Origin: Trebouxia sp. TZW2008
Taxonomy: Eukaryota > Chlorophyta > Trebouxiophyceae > Trebouxiales > Trebouxiaceae
DNA: 64,000 bases
Direction of reading: 5' to 3'
Assembly: GCA_002118135.1 (NCBI GenBank)
Contig: BDIU01000013.1
Location: 248,001 to 312,000, forward strand
The notes under the pieces were generated by a model. It had not been told where the DNA came from, searched no databases, and was given only the letters and a program-made list of their open reading frames with translations. How positions within the stretch are numbered: position 1 is the first letter of the stretch; each line of letters starts with the position of its first letter. The translations under genes and the position numbers were made by a program. Shown in pieces: positions 1 through 15,000 of this stretch.

Positions 1-3000
1 TATCAGGTGAGCTGAACAGGAACTCTGTTTGGTCCTTTAGTATGTTCTGCACCTGATCTTGTTCCAGAAATTTGCTGCCGCTTAAAACATCAAGCTGTCT
101 TTGGGCACAGTGACGAATGGATGATCAGAAAAGCTGCACAAGCATGCTGTTGGGTTGCAGGGGTCTGTGCAGCAATGAGATGCACACAGGGCTGTACCTG
201 GTGCGCGCCACTGCTCTGAAGCAGCGGTTAGAGGCGGCAGCCAGCACCACTACCAACAAGCTGCTTGATCAGATCCAGACCATGGCCAGGGACAGCAATG
301 ACCACATTTGCCAGACCTACATCCACATGGCTGCCAGCGTTGCTGTGGTAAGTCCTTTCAAGATGAACACAACAATGCCTCAAACTGACAGACTTTTTTT
401 CAGAGCCTTTTTGGCTCAACTGTGCTTGTTCTTGACATTGTCTGTATGACCCCCTGCTGTGTCCCTACGACAGGAAAACAATGTAATGTACTGTAAACAA
501 GTCAAGGCATGCACAGTACTCTGTGCCCAACGTGAAGTTTGTCACAGCAGTCGCAGACCACTGGCTGTCACTGTGCGGCTCAGCTGCATGTACCTTGTCT
601 TATACAAACTTGACCATGGAGTGCTTGCAATGTCGATGTCTTCTCGTACACTTTTGGCAATATCTGACTTAAGCTGTTTGGCTCGTCCAAGGGATGCAGC
701 GTGCATGATTGCAGGACATCATACAATGCAGGCTCTGACAGCATGCTTGCATCACCGCAGGTGTCACATTCCAGTGAGGAGGTCCTTCAGCTGAAGAAGG
801 AGATTGCGCGGTGCACAATAGAGGCTGACAAGCTGCGCACTGCAATTGCTTCGAACAAGGTATGCGCCAGCCCAAAGCAATACAATGGGTGCAACACTGC
901 AGCTATGGTTGCTTTTTGCCATCACAAATGGATGGGAACACATGCTTCAACCACCTGCTGCGTGTGCTCTCTCCGTTTGGTCTGACATTGACTGCGTGAT
1001 AGCTGCTGCATCAGTTTGACTCACAGATCAGGCAGAAGTGAGGCATGTCTCAGATCTGTGACATGCTGTCTGTGCCATGCACCCCAACCCTGTGCAGCTG
1101 TATGCAAGCGTTCAAAGCTGCGTGCCACAAGCACCAACATAGATTGCATCACCAGCTACATCATTGCAGCCTGCACATCATGATTACAATGAACAAGATG
1201 GCCCTTTCGTCTGACAGTGCACTGTGCAAACCTGGCAGGAACGGTTTGACTTCTTGGCCAAGTACAGACACACTGTGCCAGAAGAGGACTTTGAGGTCGC
1301 AATGAAGGCTTATGAGTGGCCCAAGAAGTTTGTCAGCATCATGAAGGAGGCAGCAGCCAAGGCCACATCAGGTCAACTATGCCATGCAACTCCTTGTCAA
1401 AATGAACGTCTCCTCTGCATCAGACTGCTGCACAGTGCATCTTCCTGCCGCATGCAAGCCAGGCTCAAGAAGTCCTGAATGAATACTTTTTGAGCACTCT
1501 TGAATGGTTTGTAAATGCTTGACAACTTTTTCTGGAGTTTCTCAGAAAGTATGCCTGGAGCTTTAAGAAGACTTGACAAAGCACCGCAAAATCATTCAGG
1601 CATACAAAGTTGGCACCATCAAGGCATCTGCTGTGTGTTGCAGAGCAGCGTGAGTTTGAGACCAATCTCAAGAAACGTAAGCGCGAGTTTGGTGAGACCC
1701 TGGAACGGTATGAGGCTGAGGTTGACAAGTATGCTCAGCGCTCAGAGCTGAGTAAGCGTGATGAGGTGGCGGCGCAAGTCACTGAACTGTCTCAAAAGCT
1801 GAAAGAGGTAAACTACGGATGCCTGGACTTTCTTGCTTGCCCAGCAGCCTCATCTTAGCATGCAATCACAGGCATGTGTTACGAGCTGTTTTGCTAGGGC
1901 TAGAACTTCCATGCAGAAGAACTCAGTCTCGTGAGCTGCATCCTGATCGAGAACCTTCAATTTTCTGTGTTCATGCTTGTCACCATGTGTGCAGCCTTCA
2001 TACTTGCCTGCAGTGCTAGATAAACTCAGTGACACATGTCCCAAGGCAATGCCAACCATTGCACCTCCAGTAGGTCCTGTGACTTGTGCTACCAAAAATT
2101 GCCTTCTGTTTTGCTGCACTCACATGCTTTTGCCCTTGCAGGCTGCTGAAGCTGCTGAGGACATCAATGCACAAGAGAAGCTGTTTGGCATGGCCAGGAC
2201 AAAGTATGCCCAAGTCAGTCGCATGGCAGCCCGTCTAGAGCCCTATTGTGGTCTGTGGACTGTGGCTGCCCGCTTCTATGACAAGTATGCTGGCTGGATG
2301 TCCGGCCCTTTCAGCAAGCTCAAGCCTGATGAGGTGGAGAGCGAGGTCTCAGAGGCCTACAGGAAAATGTACAAGCTGAGCAAGGTACACAGGGGGTGCA
2401 AGCTTTCAATGTTATCTTGCTTATCACTAAGTGGCAGGCCGCAGTCATGCCTACAGACCTCTGACATTCTTACCATGAGTATTACATTTCTCATTGCAAA
2501 CTCTAGAACAGTTTGTGCCTGCCACAGACGCTGACCTTGCCCTCTAGAGCCCGCGCTGCACATGTACTCTGCCCTCTGCAACAGTGCCACCTAAGAAAAT
2601 CAACACTGACAGCATACATGCATTGTGTGTACATGCAGACCTTTGCATCAGCACCACCCAGGCACTCATCACTGGCAGTGTGCATGCATTGTTTGTGAGT
2701 GCAGACCTGTGTTGCAGCACCCCCTGAGCCGCTTAGTAGTGACAGACTAATAATACAATAATAACAATAATTTCATATTCCAGCATATACTGCTAGGTAT
2801 GTGTGGCAAGTCCTATCTCGCCAGGCAGGCTTGTCTTGAGAGTCGCGATATGGATTAGGTTGCCTAAGGTCATCTTGTTTGGTCAAATCAAGGGATCAAA
2901 GCTTCCAACTTGCCCAAGAAAGATCTGGAATGACATTGTTTTGTCTGACTTTCAACAGTTCAACGTTTGACAGACTGCACTCATGATTCCAGCCATGAGG

Positions 3001-6000
3001 CCCAGCAATGGTGACACTCGATTTCAGTCACCACACTGTACCATGCATGTGTGCAGACCTTTGCAACAGACCCCGCCATGGAGGCACCTGGCAAGGTTGC
3101 AGAGGAGTGCAAGGCCAAGATCACCAGTTTCCAGGAGCTGCTGCCCCTCATGACTGCCATCTGCAATGCTGGCCTCCACGACAGACACTGGGAACAGATT
3201 GCTGCTGTGGTGGGCTTTGATGTCAAGCCTGATGAAGTGACGTCCCTGAGGAGGCTTCTAGACTACAACATTCAGGATCACATCAAGGTGAGCCAAATGC
3301 CAGAGGCATTCAAAATGGCAAATGGAGACCTGATTACTTGTGGTGATAATGCATGGCTGCACTGCCAATATGTATGGCGTTTGCTTGTGCTAGCTTCTGC
3401 ATTTGCTGACATGCAGAAGAATCATCATGCCTTGAAAGCCTTTGCTGATGGCAAAAGTCTGATGCTGTGTATTTGCACTGATCATGAGTCTGTGTCTGAC
3501 TGGTCATTCTGGAGCTCTAGTTACGAGCTGAGCTTGTCTGTCAAAGGCTTGGCCATTGGCAACACTTTTCTGCAAGGCTCATTGTAAAGCTGTCTGCTTG
3601 CAAGACTCTCACAGCAATCCCAAGGTACAGTACTTTCTCGATATAACGACTGCATCGGTTACCAAAAAACACACATTGAAGTGTGTGTGTTGAAGTGAAG
3701 CCTTACCCAGAAACACCACTGCAGTCAGAATGCAGTGCTTGGTTCACAGTTGCTTTGTCTCTACATCGAGAATGTCCATATATCAAGCGTCCTTATATCG
3801 AGATTACTGTACTGGCTTTGGCACGGAATAATCTGGCCATCTGACACAAGCAGCACAATATCAAGCTGATCACTGCAGAGCTCTGACAGCACGGCTGCAC
3901 TGCAGGCAATTGAGGAGATCAGTGAGCAGGCCAGCAGGGAGTGGTCCATTGAGAAGGCACTGGACAAGATGCATGCCGACTGGCAGGATCTCACCTTTGA
4001 GCTGGCAGAATGGAAGGCCACTGGCACCCAAATTCTGCGAGGTAAGTCTTCAACTTGCACAGATTTGCATACACAATGTCGTGTACCTCCCGTGGCTGCC
4101 TTACAACACCTATGAGGAAAATTGAGAGATTTGTGGATTTGTGTGAGGTGACTTGTGCCATGGTCTGTACAGTATCACCGGCCAAGCTTTTGTGCTTGCT
4201 CAACCTTTTGATTACCTTGCCTTGCCTTGCCCTGCCCCGCCTTGCCCTGCCCCGCCCTGCCCTGCCTTGCCTTGCCTTCTCTTGCCCTGCGCTGCCCTCC
4301 CTTGCCTGGTCTTGTCCTGCCCTGCCTGGTCTTGTCCTGCCCTGCCTGGTCTTGCTTTGCCCTGCCCTGCCCTGCCTTGCCTGACCTGTCCTTGCCTTGC
4401 CCTGCCTCTCTGCCCTGTGCTGTCTTAAAGAGTCTGTGCAGGAGATCTCACTCTGTGCCAACCCATGCAGGTGGACCTTTGGATGAGGCACAGACTCTGC
4501 TGGATGACCACATCATCAAGAGCAGGGCCATGAGCGCCTCGCCCTTTGCCAAGCCCTTTGCTGCTGAGATCACACCCTGGGTGGCTCGCCTCACCAGGCT
4601 CAGTGCCATCCTGGAGCAATGGCTCACATGCCAGGTGCAGTGTTGTGCTCTTGCTTACACATGCCTGGATCTGCTTTGGACAAGAGTGCTGGAGCTAGCG
4701 CTTTTTATCAACCCAATGTGGTTTCACTGTGCCAGCAATATAAGCGCCGACCTGGAGCAATGGCTCACATGCAGGGTGTAACATTGTGCTCTTGCTTGCA
4801 CCTGACTATGTCTGCTTTGGACAGCTGCGCTGAAATAAGTGAGGATCCCAATGCACCAAGAGACTGCGCTGTGCCAGCATCTCTGCTTCTGCCGTCCGAA
4901 TTGCGGCACAGCCGAAGCTTGTCAGCCTGCAGTCTGCCAGCTTGGCTGTCAGATTTGCTCTGCTCACCTGCCTACCCTGCATGCCCTTGTGTTTCTGTTT
5001 TGTCCCAGCAGCGACTGTTGATGCACTTGATTCTTGGGCACGAAGCATGACTCCTGAACGCAGGGCAAGTGGCTGTACCTAGAGCCCATCTTCAGTTCTG
5101 AGGAGATCATGAAGCAGATCCCCAAGGAGGGAAGCGCCTTCCGCCAGATGGACGCCACCTGGCGCAATATCATGGCTGCTGTCAAGCTCAAGCCTGCCAT
5201 CATCGAGGTCTGTTACTGCAGCCCTGATACTTGGTTCAGTTGAGTCTGATCATGCCATTTCTGTACCATCACATTCACTATTGTCTCCTTTGACTTGCCT
5301 GATTCAGGGCTAGCAGGCTTGCTTGAGCCAATGCTGCCACGTAGAACTTGTTTAGTGCTATTATCATGATCACCTAGCAGATGTGCTGAGGCATACATAC
5401 ATGTCACGCAGATCATACGTGCCGCCAAATGCCATAAAAAGATTGCAGGCATCATTTTGAAGCCATGCATAGGCTTTGTCAAGGTGCTTAGATATCTGTA
5501 CGAGTCATGTCTGCATCTGTTAGGATAGAGTCAGACATTAATTTGTGTCTGACCTGCTGCTGAGGTATTCAACCTTGTTGAGAAAGTGAACAATAGACGT
5601 GAAAGCACGGCTTTGTCAAGGCGTTTTGGCATTCCTGCACGCCATGTCTATTACTGTGTAAGGCGCGTGAAGATAGTGAACTTGTGCCTTTCAGGCTGCT
5701 GAGGTGCCCAATCTTTTGGAGCAGTTGGAGGAATGCAATGTCAACTTGGACATTGTAGAGAAGGGACTCAATGACCTGCTGGACACCAAGAAGATGGCTT
5801 TCCCCAGGTGCAAACTTCACTCAACATTGCAAACCACCCACCCAATCACAGTCATCTTGGTGCAGTACATACGTGTATAGTCATGATGGTTTAGTACTAA
5901 TAGTCACAGTCTTGATAGTTCAGCACTGAAGAACAAGCCTAGACCCATGTTGCAACCTTATGCAGCAATTGTACCTCTCTTGCCACACAAGTGCAAGCCT

Positions 6001-9000
6001 TGCGTAACTCAGACTGTCTTTTCAAAGGCCTTGATGCCTGTTTTCACTGCTTATGTATCTTTCAGGTCCATCTTCCTGTTGAATGAAAAGAAGCAACAAT
6101 GCGCAGCATCTGTACCTGCATCCTCATGAGGGCAGGCCTTTCATGCATTCACACCATATGGTAAAATCATATGCTGCCTGTTGTCACTGCTCCTGTGGAT
6201 TTCAGGTTCTTCTTCCTGTCCAATGATGAGCTGCTGGAGATCCTGGCAGAAGCCAAAGAGCCACGAAACATGCAGCCCTTTGTCAAGAAGTGCTTTGAGG
6301 CCGTCAAGGAGTTCATCTTTGCTGATGACGGCAAGATCACGGGCATGGTGTCAGTGGAAGGTCAGCATCTCTCAACGCTATGGCTCATCGTATGCAACAA
6401 TGTATGCCTGTCAACACACTGCAAGGGAGCTGCTGAGAGCTTTACTATCAAAACCTTTGAGGCAAGGTGCTCCCTATCCTTTGAACCAGCTTTGGCATAC
6501 ACTGTGTGGGTAATGTTGCAAATCAGCGAGGAATAGGCGAATGCTGCTTCACTGACAAATTGTGACAGATTATAATGTATTCTGATGCAGCAGTGCTCAA
6601 TGACAAGCAGCGGTCACCATTCAATCACTACTCTGTGCTAGTCAAATTTGTGCCGCTGACAACATCGCCTGTGATTTCTCGAGCAGCTGATTACACCGCC
6701 TGTGAGTACAAAGGCAAAGGACTTGTGGTCTTTTGCATTGTGCAGCTGAAAACACAAGTTGTCCTAAAATCAAGGGTCGGCAGTCCTTCAGACATATGCT
6801 CTGGTGCAGGATCAAGACCCATTGTCGCATGATTCTGTTCTGCAGGTGAGAAGATTGACTGGATTGAGGCAGTGGACCCCAGCTTGACTGGAGCAGTGGA
6901 GGTGTGGATGGGTGAGGTGGAGGGTGTCATCCGTCGCACCCTGCACAAGCTGGCTGCCCAGGCCCTTGCTGCTTACGCTGCTACTGAGCGCAGCAAATGG
7001 ATCCTGGAGTGGCCAGGCCAGCTGGTGCTCAACTGCTCACAGGTATGTCCAGTCGACAGAACTCATTTGGCTCTGCTGCCATTGCATGTAGCAAGTAGAA
7101 CCTGGAGTGGCCTGGCCAGCTGCTGCTCAATTGCTCTCAGGAATGTCCAAATTCAGGTCTGCTCATTTGCCTACGCTGCCGCTGAGCGCAGCAAATGGAT
7201 CCTGGAATGGCCTGGCCAGCTGGTGCTCGACTGCTTCTCAGGTGGAACCCTGGACTGTTGCTCGACTGCTTCTCAGGTGGAACCCTTGACTGTTGCTCAC
7301 ACGTCCCTGCATTGGGTCTACAGGTGTTATCAACACTAATTTCACTAATTTCAGTTGTGGTCTGCTCTAAGCTGTTGGCATTATGCACTTGTCGGCTTTT
7401 GACAGAGGTCCGCTGTGTCTCACAGTGACAGCAGGCTCAACAGCTATGGGATGACCACTGCAAAACATTGCTTTGCTAAAATGTCCTAGGGTCTGATTAC
7501 TTCACGCAAGTCTGTGTCTTTGGCGCAAGCTTACCTGATTTTGTTGCCTCGCTGGCATTGTATAAGCTTTCCTCCTGGTTGGTGCGTCTGGCTTGCTGCC
7601 ATTGCTATGGTTAACCCTCCCTCCATAGCCATTGCCCTGATTGAGCTCCTGCTTGCGCTGTAGGTGTACTGGACCAAGGAAGTGGGTGAGGCCATCACCA
7701 CTGCCGGCTTCAAGGGTCTCTCCAAGTATGGGGAGAAGTGCACAGCAGAGCTGAACAAGATTGTGAGCCTGGTACGGGGCCAGTTGACCAGCTTGGAGCG
7801 TGCAACCTGTGGAGCCCTGGTGGTCATTGATGTTCACGCCAGAGATGTTACTGTCCAGGTATGCTGTTCTGCTCTCCAGAGTGGTCAGTCTGACTATCTA
7901 CATACCGATGCAGCATTGCACACCTTTGGCGGGTGACCATTGCCCATCAACCATGCAACTCTGCATTTCACTTGATTCCTTCGGCAACAGAAGCTGGAAC
8001 TGAATGTGCCTTCTTGGCAATTCTGGTGTGAAGAGGCCGAGCAGATAAACTCACATGACTCATGCTCAAAAGTTTTGCCTGGAAGATTTCTCTGATACAT
8101 TGCAGCGTATGCAGAAGTGCTGTTCATGTGCAGCTGCAGTTTGTCTGCGAGCTGTTTGATGCATCGCCTTTTTGCTCATGTTGGCCAATGCAAAAGAGCT
8201 GTTCACTGCAGCTTGCCAATCAGGAGAGGCTGCTTCTCAACCTCTGCTACATGTGGCAATATTGGAGCAGTTGCAATGTGAGTCTACTGCTCATGCACTG
8301 TGCAAAGCAGTGAGCTGAACTTTGGTGCTCATGCTGCTTGCAGATGGCGGCAGACAAGGTGGAATCAGAGGATTTCAAATGTAGCCAGCTGCGATTCTAC
8401 TGGGAGCATCAGGAGGCTGCCCCCTCTGGGGCCCATCCTTCAGCACCAGAATCTCAGTTCAGTCCAGGCGCAACCCCACGGCTAATGCATTGTGCACAAC
8501 AGTGAGCTGAGCTGTGCTGCATATAATGCTTGCAGATGGCAGCAGACAAGGTGGAGTCAGAGAAGGATTTTAAATGGGAGAGCCAGCTGCGGTATTACTG
8601 GGAGCACCAGGAGGTACCCCCCTCTGGGGTACCCCCGCAGGAGACCCTCATGGTGCGCATGATCAACGCAGATGCTCTGTATGGATATGAGTACCTGGGC
8701 AACTCTGGTCGCCTGGTCATCACCCCTCTCACTGACAGGCAAGTGACCACCATCAACGGCACTTGATTCTTTGCCTGGCTTCACAAGCGGTTCTCATGGG
8801 GTCAAGAGGTCTATGCCTGTGAAAGGGATTGAAAGGGTAATTGCAGACAAGCTGCTGCTATGTTGCTGCAGCAGCAGTCGACGTGCTGCATTTCCTCGCG
8901 CACCATGAAGAACACGATGAATTGGGACATCTCGCAGACTTGCTGTTGCCGAGGTACCGCATGCACACAGCCATATGCTCTCATCATGAGGCACAAACCA

Positions 9001-12000
9001 GAGTGAGCAGGCCACTTGCACCAGTCAAAGCCTGCACATGTAGGACTTGTACAGTGACTTCTGCTGCAAACAGAAGTGACCATAGGCCGCTGACTTCAAT
9101 GAATCACCAACTCTGCTTGACAGCACTGTGAGTGCCATGCTGCAGGTGTTACCGCACTTTGATAGGGGCAATCCACATGAACCTGGGAGGCGCACCAGCA
9201 GGGCCAGCTGGCACTGGCAAGACAGAGACCACCAAGGACCTGTCCAAGGCTCTGGCCATCCAGTGTGTTGTCTTCAATTGCAGTGATGGCCTGGACTACA
9301 AGGCCATGGGCAAGTTTTTCAAGGTGAGCTGCCACAATCCTGCTGGTCACCGCGAGCAGGCCATTCTAGCCTCAAGATCTGGCCGTTTGCTACTGAGCCC
9401 TTCGATGCACTGTGCTGACAGGACGCCCATGCCGTCTAGTCTGTTGAGGCGTTTGTAATGGTACAACTAACTGTATCCCCAAAATCCCTGGGATCTGCTC
9501 AAGGCCTGCTCAATCCAATGTGGCAGACAACATAGTACCTTGCTAATGTAATGCTGTGATGCAGGTACATAGTTATGCTGCACACATGAAGTGCCATCAA
9601 CTCCATGTGTGTGACAACTGTTGCAGCCAGTGACTCCTCTTTGGCACATGCAGACGTCCTCTGCCGACTGAGTCTGATCAATGACCTCTTGCTGTATAGG
9701 GTCTAGCATGCAGTGGTGCCTGGGCCTGCTTTGATGAATTCAATCGCATTGAGCTGGAGGTGCTGAGTGTGGTGGCGCAGCAAGTGCTGACAATCCAGCG
9801 TGCCAAGGCTGCCAAGCTGAGCAGCTTCACCTTCGAGGGGGTAGACATCCGCCTTGTGCCCACCTGCAATGCCTTCATCACCATGAACCCCGGCTATGCT
9901 GGCCGCTCTGAGCTGCCAGACAACCTCAAGGTGGGTGAACTACTCCTCTGATCCTTTCTTCCAGCAGATCATACAGACCTGCTTTGCGTCTGGCAGCTAC
10001 TGTATTTGACTAGGCGACAATGCTCTTAATGTGGTCACATGTTGTGCTCATCATCGCTTGTTTTTGCTGCAGATTGAAACAATTCTGACCTTTCCTACAC
10101 ACGTCTATGGTATCCAGCAGTCATGCATTCAAGGTCTCATTGGTTGTGGAGGTTCTGCCAGTCATCTCAGCTTTGATGGCTGTGATGGTGGCGTAGCTAT
10201 TGTGCACTGAAGATGATCTTTTTTGCCAACAAGCATGCCATCTGCTGCTGCAGGCGCTGTTCAGGGATGTGGCTATGATGGTGCCAGACTATGCCATGAT
10301 TGCTGAGATCATGCTGTACTCCTCAGGCTACCTGGAAGCCCGCTCCATGGCTCGCAAGCTGGTGCAAACCTATAGGTCAGAAGCCACTGTTGTCAAATTG
10401 CTCAAGGTGTAAAAGCCATTAGTGTCAAATCGCCGTATATTCTCTAAACACACTCAAAACGATTGGCCAAAGTATATCTGTCAGATTCAGCATGCGCTGC
10501 CCAAGTCAGACCATGCAGTGCTGAGTGCAATGTATATATTTACAAATTGTGCCGGCGATGCTTTGTTGACAGCTTTTCTGCACAGGGACAATATTTTTAA
10601 CCTGGGCCACTTTGATCTTGCAGGCTTTGCAGTAAGCATCTGAGCAAGTGACGCTTCTGCACAAAGGACAACAGCTCAAAATGGGCAATCTTGGTCTTGC
10701 AGGCTTTGCAGTGAGCAGCTGAGTAGTCAGGACCACTACGACTATGGCATGCGAGCTGTGGTGAGTGTGCTGAGGGCGGCTGGTAACCTCAAGCGTGGCT
10801 TCCCAGACTCAGGCGAGGATGTGCTCATGCTGCGAGCAATCAATGACGTCAACCTGCCCAAGTTCCTCGACCAAGATGTGCCTCTGTTCAACGGCATCCT
10901 GAGCGATTTATTCCCTGGAGTGGAGCTGCCATCTGTGGACTATGACAACTTGAAGGCTGCCATTGAGGTCAGCCTGAACGGCTTAGCTGTAGCAGGCTGC
11001 CTGATATTGGCATAAGTTGAGATGTATCAGGCATCTTTGGGTTAGGTCTGCAACAGTGTGATGCAGAGCAAACGCTTTGCTTACTGGAGCACAGCCATGT
11101 TGTGAGGCGCCTTCTGCTGAGATGTGATACTCAACAGCCAAAGCTTAATGCTGAGCTGCACTTTTGCTCAAGTCACTGCTTGTACAGTATAGCTGCTCCT
11201 GTATGTGGGTCATGCACACAGTACAATGCTAGACTGGTCATGTCATGTCAAGCCATGCCGTGCATTTGATATGTCTGCATGCATATGCACTCCTTTTGCG
11301 TGTCAACTCATGTATAATGCTGTAGATGCGGGGTACTTGCAGGATAATTGCGCAAAGCAGGGGTTGCAGCCCCTGCCAGCCTTCATTGGCAAGATCATCC
11401 AGCTATATGAGATGATAGTTGTGCGGCACGGTCTAATGCTGGTGGGCCAGTCCTACGGAATGAAGACAGCTGCACACAAAGTATTGGCTGCAGCCTTGTC
11501 AGACCTGCATCAAAAGGTGCGATGCATTTGGTACAGGAGTCTTATTGGTCAGCATGCACTGGACATCATTTCCCAAGTTGTCATTCAAACTTCCTGCTTT
11601 GCATGCCAATTTTGCCTGCTCAAGCATTGCTAAATGCGTGTGCATGCTATAGTATGAAATTCTGATCACACGCTGACAGTTTCCCAATGGCACAGAACTT
11701 GACTTCAACATGAGATGCTTCCTGAGCTGTTGCTGTGTGCTGCACAGGGACTGCACATAGAGCTATTGCTTTGTGCTGCTGAGTTGACACAAACTTATAT
11801 GCAACACGGCATGCTTCACAAGCTGTTGCATTGCCATGCACAGGGACTGAACAATGAGCAGCACGTGAAGACCTTCATTCTGAACCCCAAGGCCGTGAGC
11901 ATGGGGCAGTTGTACGGTGCTGAGGACCCCACCTCCAAAGAGTGGACAGATGGAGTGCTGGCTGTGCTGTTCCGCAATGCTGCCAGAGACTCCACCCCTG

Positions 12001-15000
12001 ACCGCAAGTGGATGATCTTTGATGGCCCTGTTGACGCCATCTGGATTGAGAACATGAACACGGTATGGTCCCTTGTCTGTACAAAGACGCTGTGCAGGCG
12101 GCTCATGCACATCGCCCACAGCTGCAGAGGGAACACAGTCATGTCAGGCAAGAACAGCACATCTGCAATGTCTAGCTAGAGCGCTCAACTGACTGTTCCA
12201 ACCTAACTATCTATGCCTAGAGCTGAAGTACTAATCACAGGTGGCTATACACCATGCTACCTCAATGTTGGTGCACTCTTGACGCCTGTTTGTATGACGG
12301 CTGCCAAACAATGTCATAACAAACGGCTGCCAGATTAGGCGGTCTTGCCGCCTTGTCTTCAGCATACAGCACCCAACCTCGCCTGACTCATGGCATTGAT
12401 CCACAGGTGCTGGATGACAACAAGAAACTGTGTCTGGCCAGCGGAGAGATTGTGGCCATGTCTGGCCTGATGAACATGATCTTTGAAGTAGCTGATCTGG
12501 CAGTGGCATCGCCTGCCACTGTGAGTCGGTGTGGCATGGTGTACATGCAGCCTAGCCTGCTGGGCTGGCGGCCCCTCCTTACATCCTGGATGGCCACTGT
12601 TGCTCCTGTGGTCCCAGAAGTGCACAGGTACAACCAACAGCCTTCCTCCTGGCTGCATTGCATAGATGCCTGGTTCATAGATTCCAGACATCATAAACAC
12701 AGGAGCCCGGCTCATTGCTCATGTTGAGAGGGGTTATAGCGCAGAGGTCATGCTGTTGAGGTCATGGGTACACATTCGCAGCTAATGAGTCCGGAGGTCA
12801 TGACTACACAAGCCCAGCTCATGAGTCCAGAGGCCAAGCTCATTGCTCATGTGTGGTGCATGGCTTGATGCTGTCAATCCTTCGGCTCGTGATGCGTCCC
12901 CACATTTATGTATTGAACTGTCTGCTGCAGGCAGCTGCTGAACAGCATGTTTGAGTGGCATGTGCTACACATGCTGAGTGTCTTTGTTGCTGCAGGCAAC
13001 TACTGGAGAGCATGTTTGAGTGGCTGGTTCCCCCCATGCTGAGAGTGGCTACCCGCCTGGTGCGGGCCCCCCTGCCCATGCAGGATCTTAACCTGGTTGC
13101 CAGCTGCATTCGCCTGCTGGACGCCATGCTTCTGCCAGACCTCAGGGACAAGCCCCAGCTCATTGCAGAGATGAGTGAGAATGTCCAAATGGTGAGAGTC
13201 TTGACCTTGAATTTACTGCAGCTCACCCAAACGAGCTGTAGATCAGCTTCTCTTGCCCTACAGCAATGCACAATATCTAGACAGATGCAGAAGGCCTCTG
13301 TTCGCACTGCGCTTGTCCCAAAATGTCTCTAGATCAGGGTCTCTTTCAGTTCACCCATTCACAGTGTCTAGACAGATGTGCATCTGGCCTATCTGCATAT
13401 TGCATGCCAAGGTGTAGTCATCCCTGCAGACATGCTATCAGACCATTTCTGGAATACAGTGAGACTTGCTGATAGTCCAAGCCTTGCAGCTCAAATGCAA
13501 ATGGCCTATCAGCTTGCTTGAAGATGTCCCCCATGTTCATTACTTTTGCAGACGGATATATCTGTTCAGCTGATGACTCATCTGCATGTGTGTACGCTGA
13601 CCTTCAAACTTGTCTCAAGAAGTCAAAAGCAAATGGATCACACAGTATGTACAAGGCGAAGTCTACCTCCTGCACTAACCTAGCTGGTCTATGAATAGTG
13701 CCAAAGAAGTCACGAGCAATTTTCTGACTTTGCAAATCACAGATACCACTTGACTTATGTGCGGACGATTGCTGGTTTTGGAGCAAAGAAAACAAGTTAG
13801 AGGGCAAATGCATCGCACAAAATGCAACACTTACCCTGTGCCTGGTGCAGGTGTGGGTGCAATCGCTGTTCCTATTTGCCCTGGTGTGGTCAGTTGGTGC
13901 CAACACTGATGAGGAGGGGCGCGCCACCTTTGACCACATGCTGCGCAAGCTGCTCATCAATGATGCACCAGCGGACCTGAAGCCCTATGTCAAGGTCAGT
14001 CCTGTCCATGCTGACATTGTTTATTGGGTCCACAATATAGATGTGATGTTTGCTCACTACAGTGACGTCTCTTTGTAACGACTGCTTCGGCCCCTGAGAA
14101 AATTGTCCTTACCATGAGTTGTTCTTACTCAGAGGTGCCACTCACTGTAGTTTGTAAAACCTTGCTTGGTATATAGCATTGTCTGTGAACAGCAGTGAAG
14201 AGTGAGGCAGAATTTGACTTGAGTTTGCTGGCAGATGCAGTGTGAGGCTGCCTTGCTTGTCAAAACGGCCCAGGTGTTGCTGCTTGCCAAGCATGCTGAG
14301 CAAATTCTGAAAGCCAATTGTGCTGAGGGCAGACAGGCTGCTCTCAGCACCTAGAGCTGCATGCTGCTTCCTTCCAGTCAACGAGTTTAGTCATGTTATT
14401 GATGTAGAATAACTCAACAGTTTTTGTTCAGAAGACTTCGACTGAGCTGCAGAAAGCTCACACACGAGCGTTCCTGCAGGCACCGCCAGTGAAGGTGACT
14501 CAGGTCTTCCCAGAGGGCAAGACAGTCTACGGCTTCACCTTTGATCAGTCCAAGGTGAAGTGGGTACCCTGGGGGGACCTTCTGGACCCCACCCCCATCC
14601 CTCCAGAGGCCGAGTACACCAACATCATCGTCCCAACAGTGGACACAGTGCGCTACACCTTCTTGATAGACCAGCTGCTTCGCAGCAAGAAGCACTGCCT
14701 GTTGGTGGGCCCAACAGGCACTGGCAAGACTGCCTACATCAAACGGCACCTGCAGCATGGTCTGCCTGATACCTTTGTGCTGCTGTTCTTCAACTTCAGT
14801 GCTCAAACCTCTGCCAACATGACACAGGTAGGAGTGTTGACCACAGTTCACAGCTTGGGTTTATGGTCTTTTAGGTCATGGTGATATTGTCTGGCCATCA
14901 TCAGATGCCCGAATCACAGAAAGCACCCAAACCTTAGTCCTGCTACAGCAGGGCTAAGTGCTGCTTTTTGACAGGACTCCTCTGTACCTGTGCCTCTTGT

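Larger units (their letters stand above)
161..7858 (+). other. Dynein stem C-terminal part and linker (exons 1-13)
   Basis: These exons encode the tail end and the linker that swings across the AAA ring. Recognisable pieces include [20 protein letters not shown] (5064-5207) and [13 protein letters not shown] (6206-6360), both highly conserved in axonemal heavy chains, and the helix-rich [14 protein letters not shown] segment (761-859). Phases agree across every junction. The acceptor of the first exon is ambiguous (161 or 173; both give the same phase). Introns hold partial copies of exon 6 (near 2637), exon 8 (near 4742), exon 11 (near 6062) and exon 12 (7085-7290). Confidence 0.93.

Noticed and set aside
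4055..4781. Long overlapping open frames on both strands (109, 91, 184 and 166 residues)
   Set aside because: They are read through the CCTTG/CCCTG array and are low-complexity artefacts inside a dynein intron; only 4471-4634 is coding.
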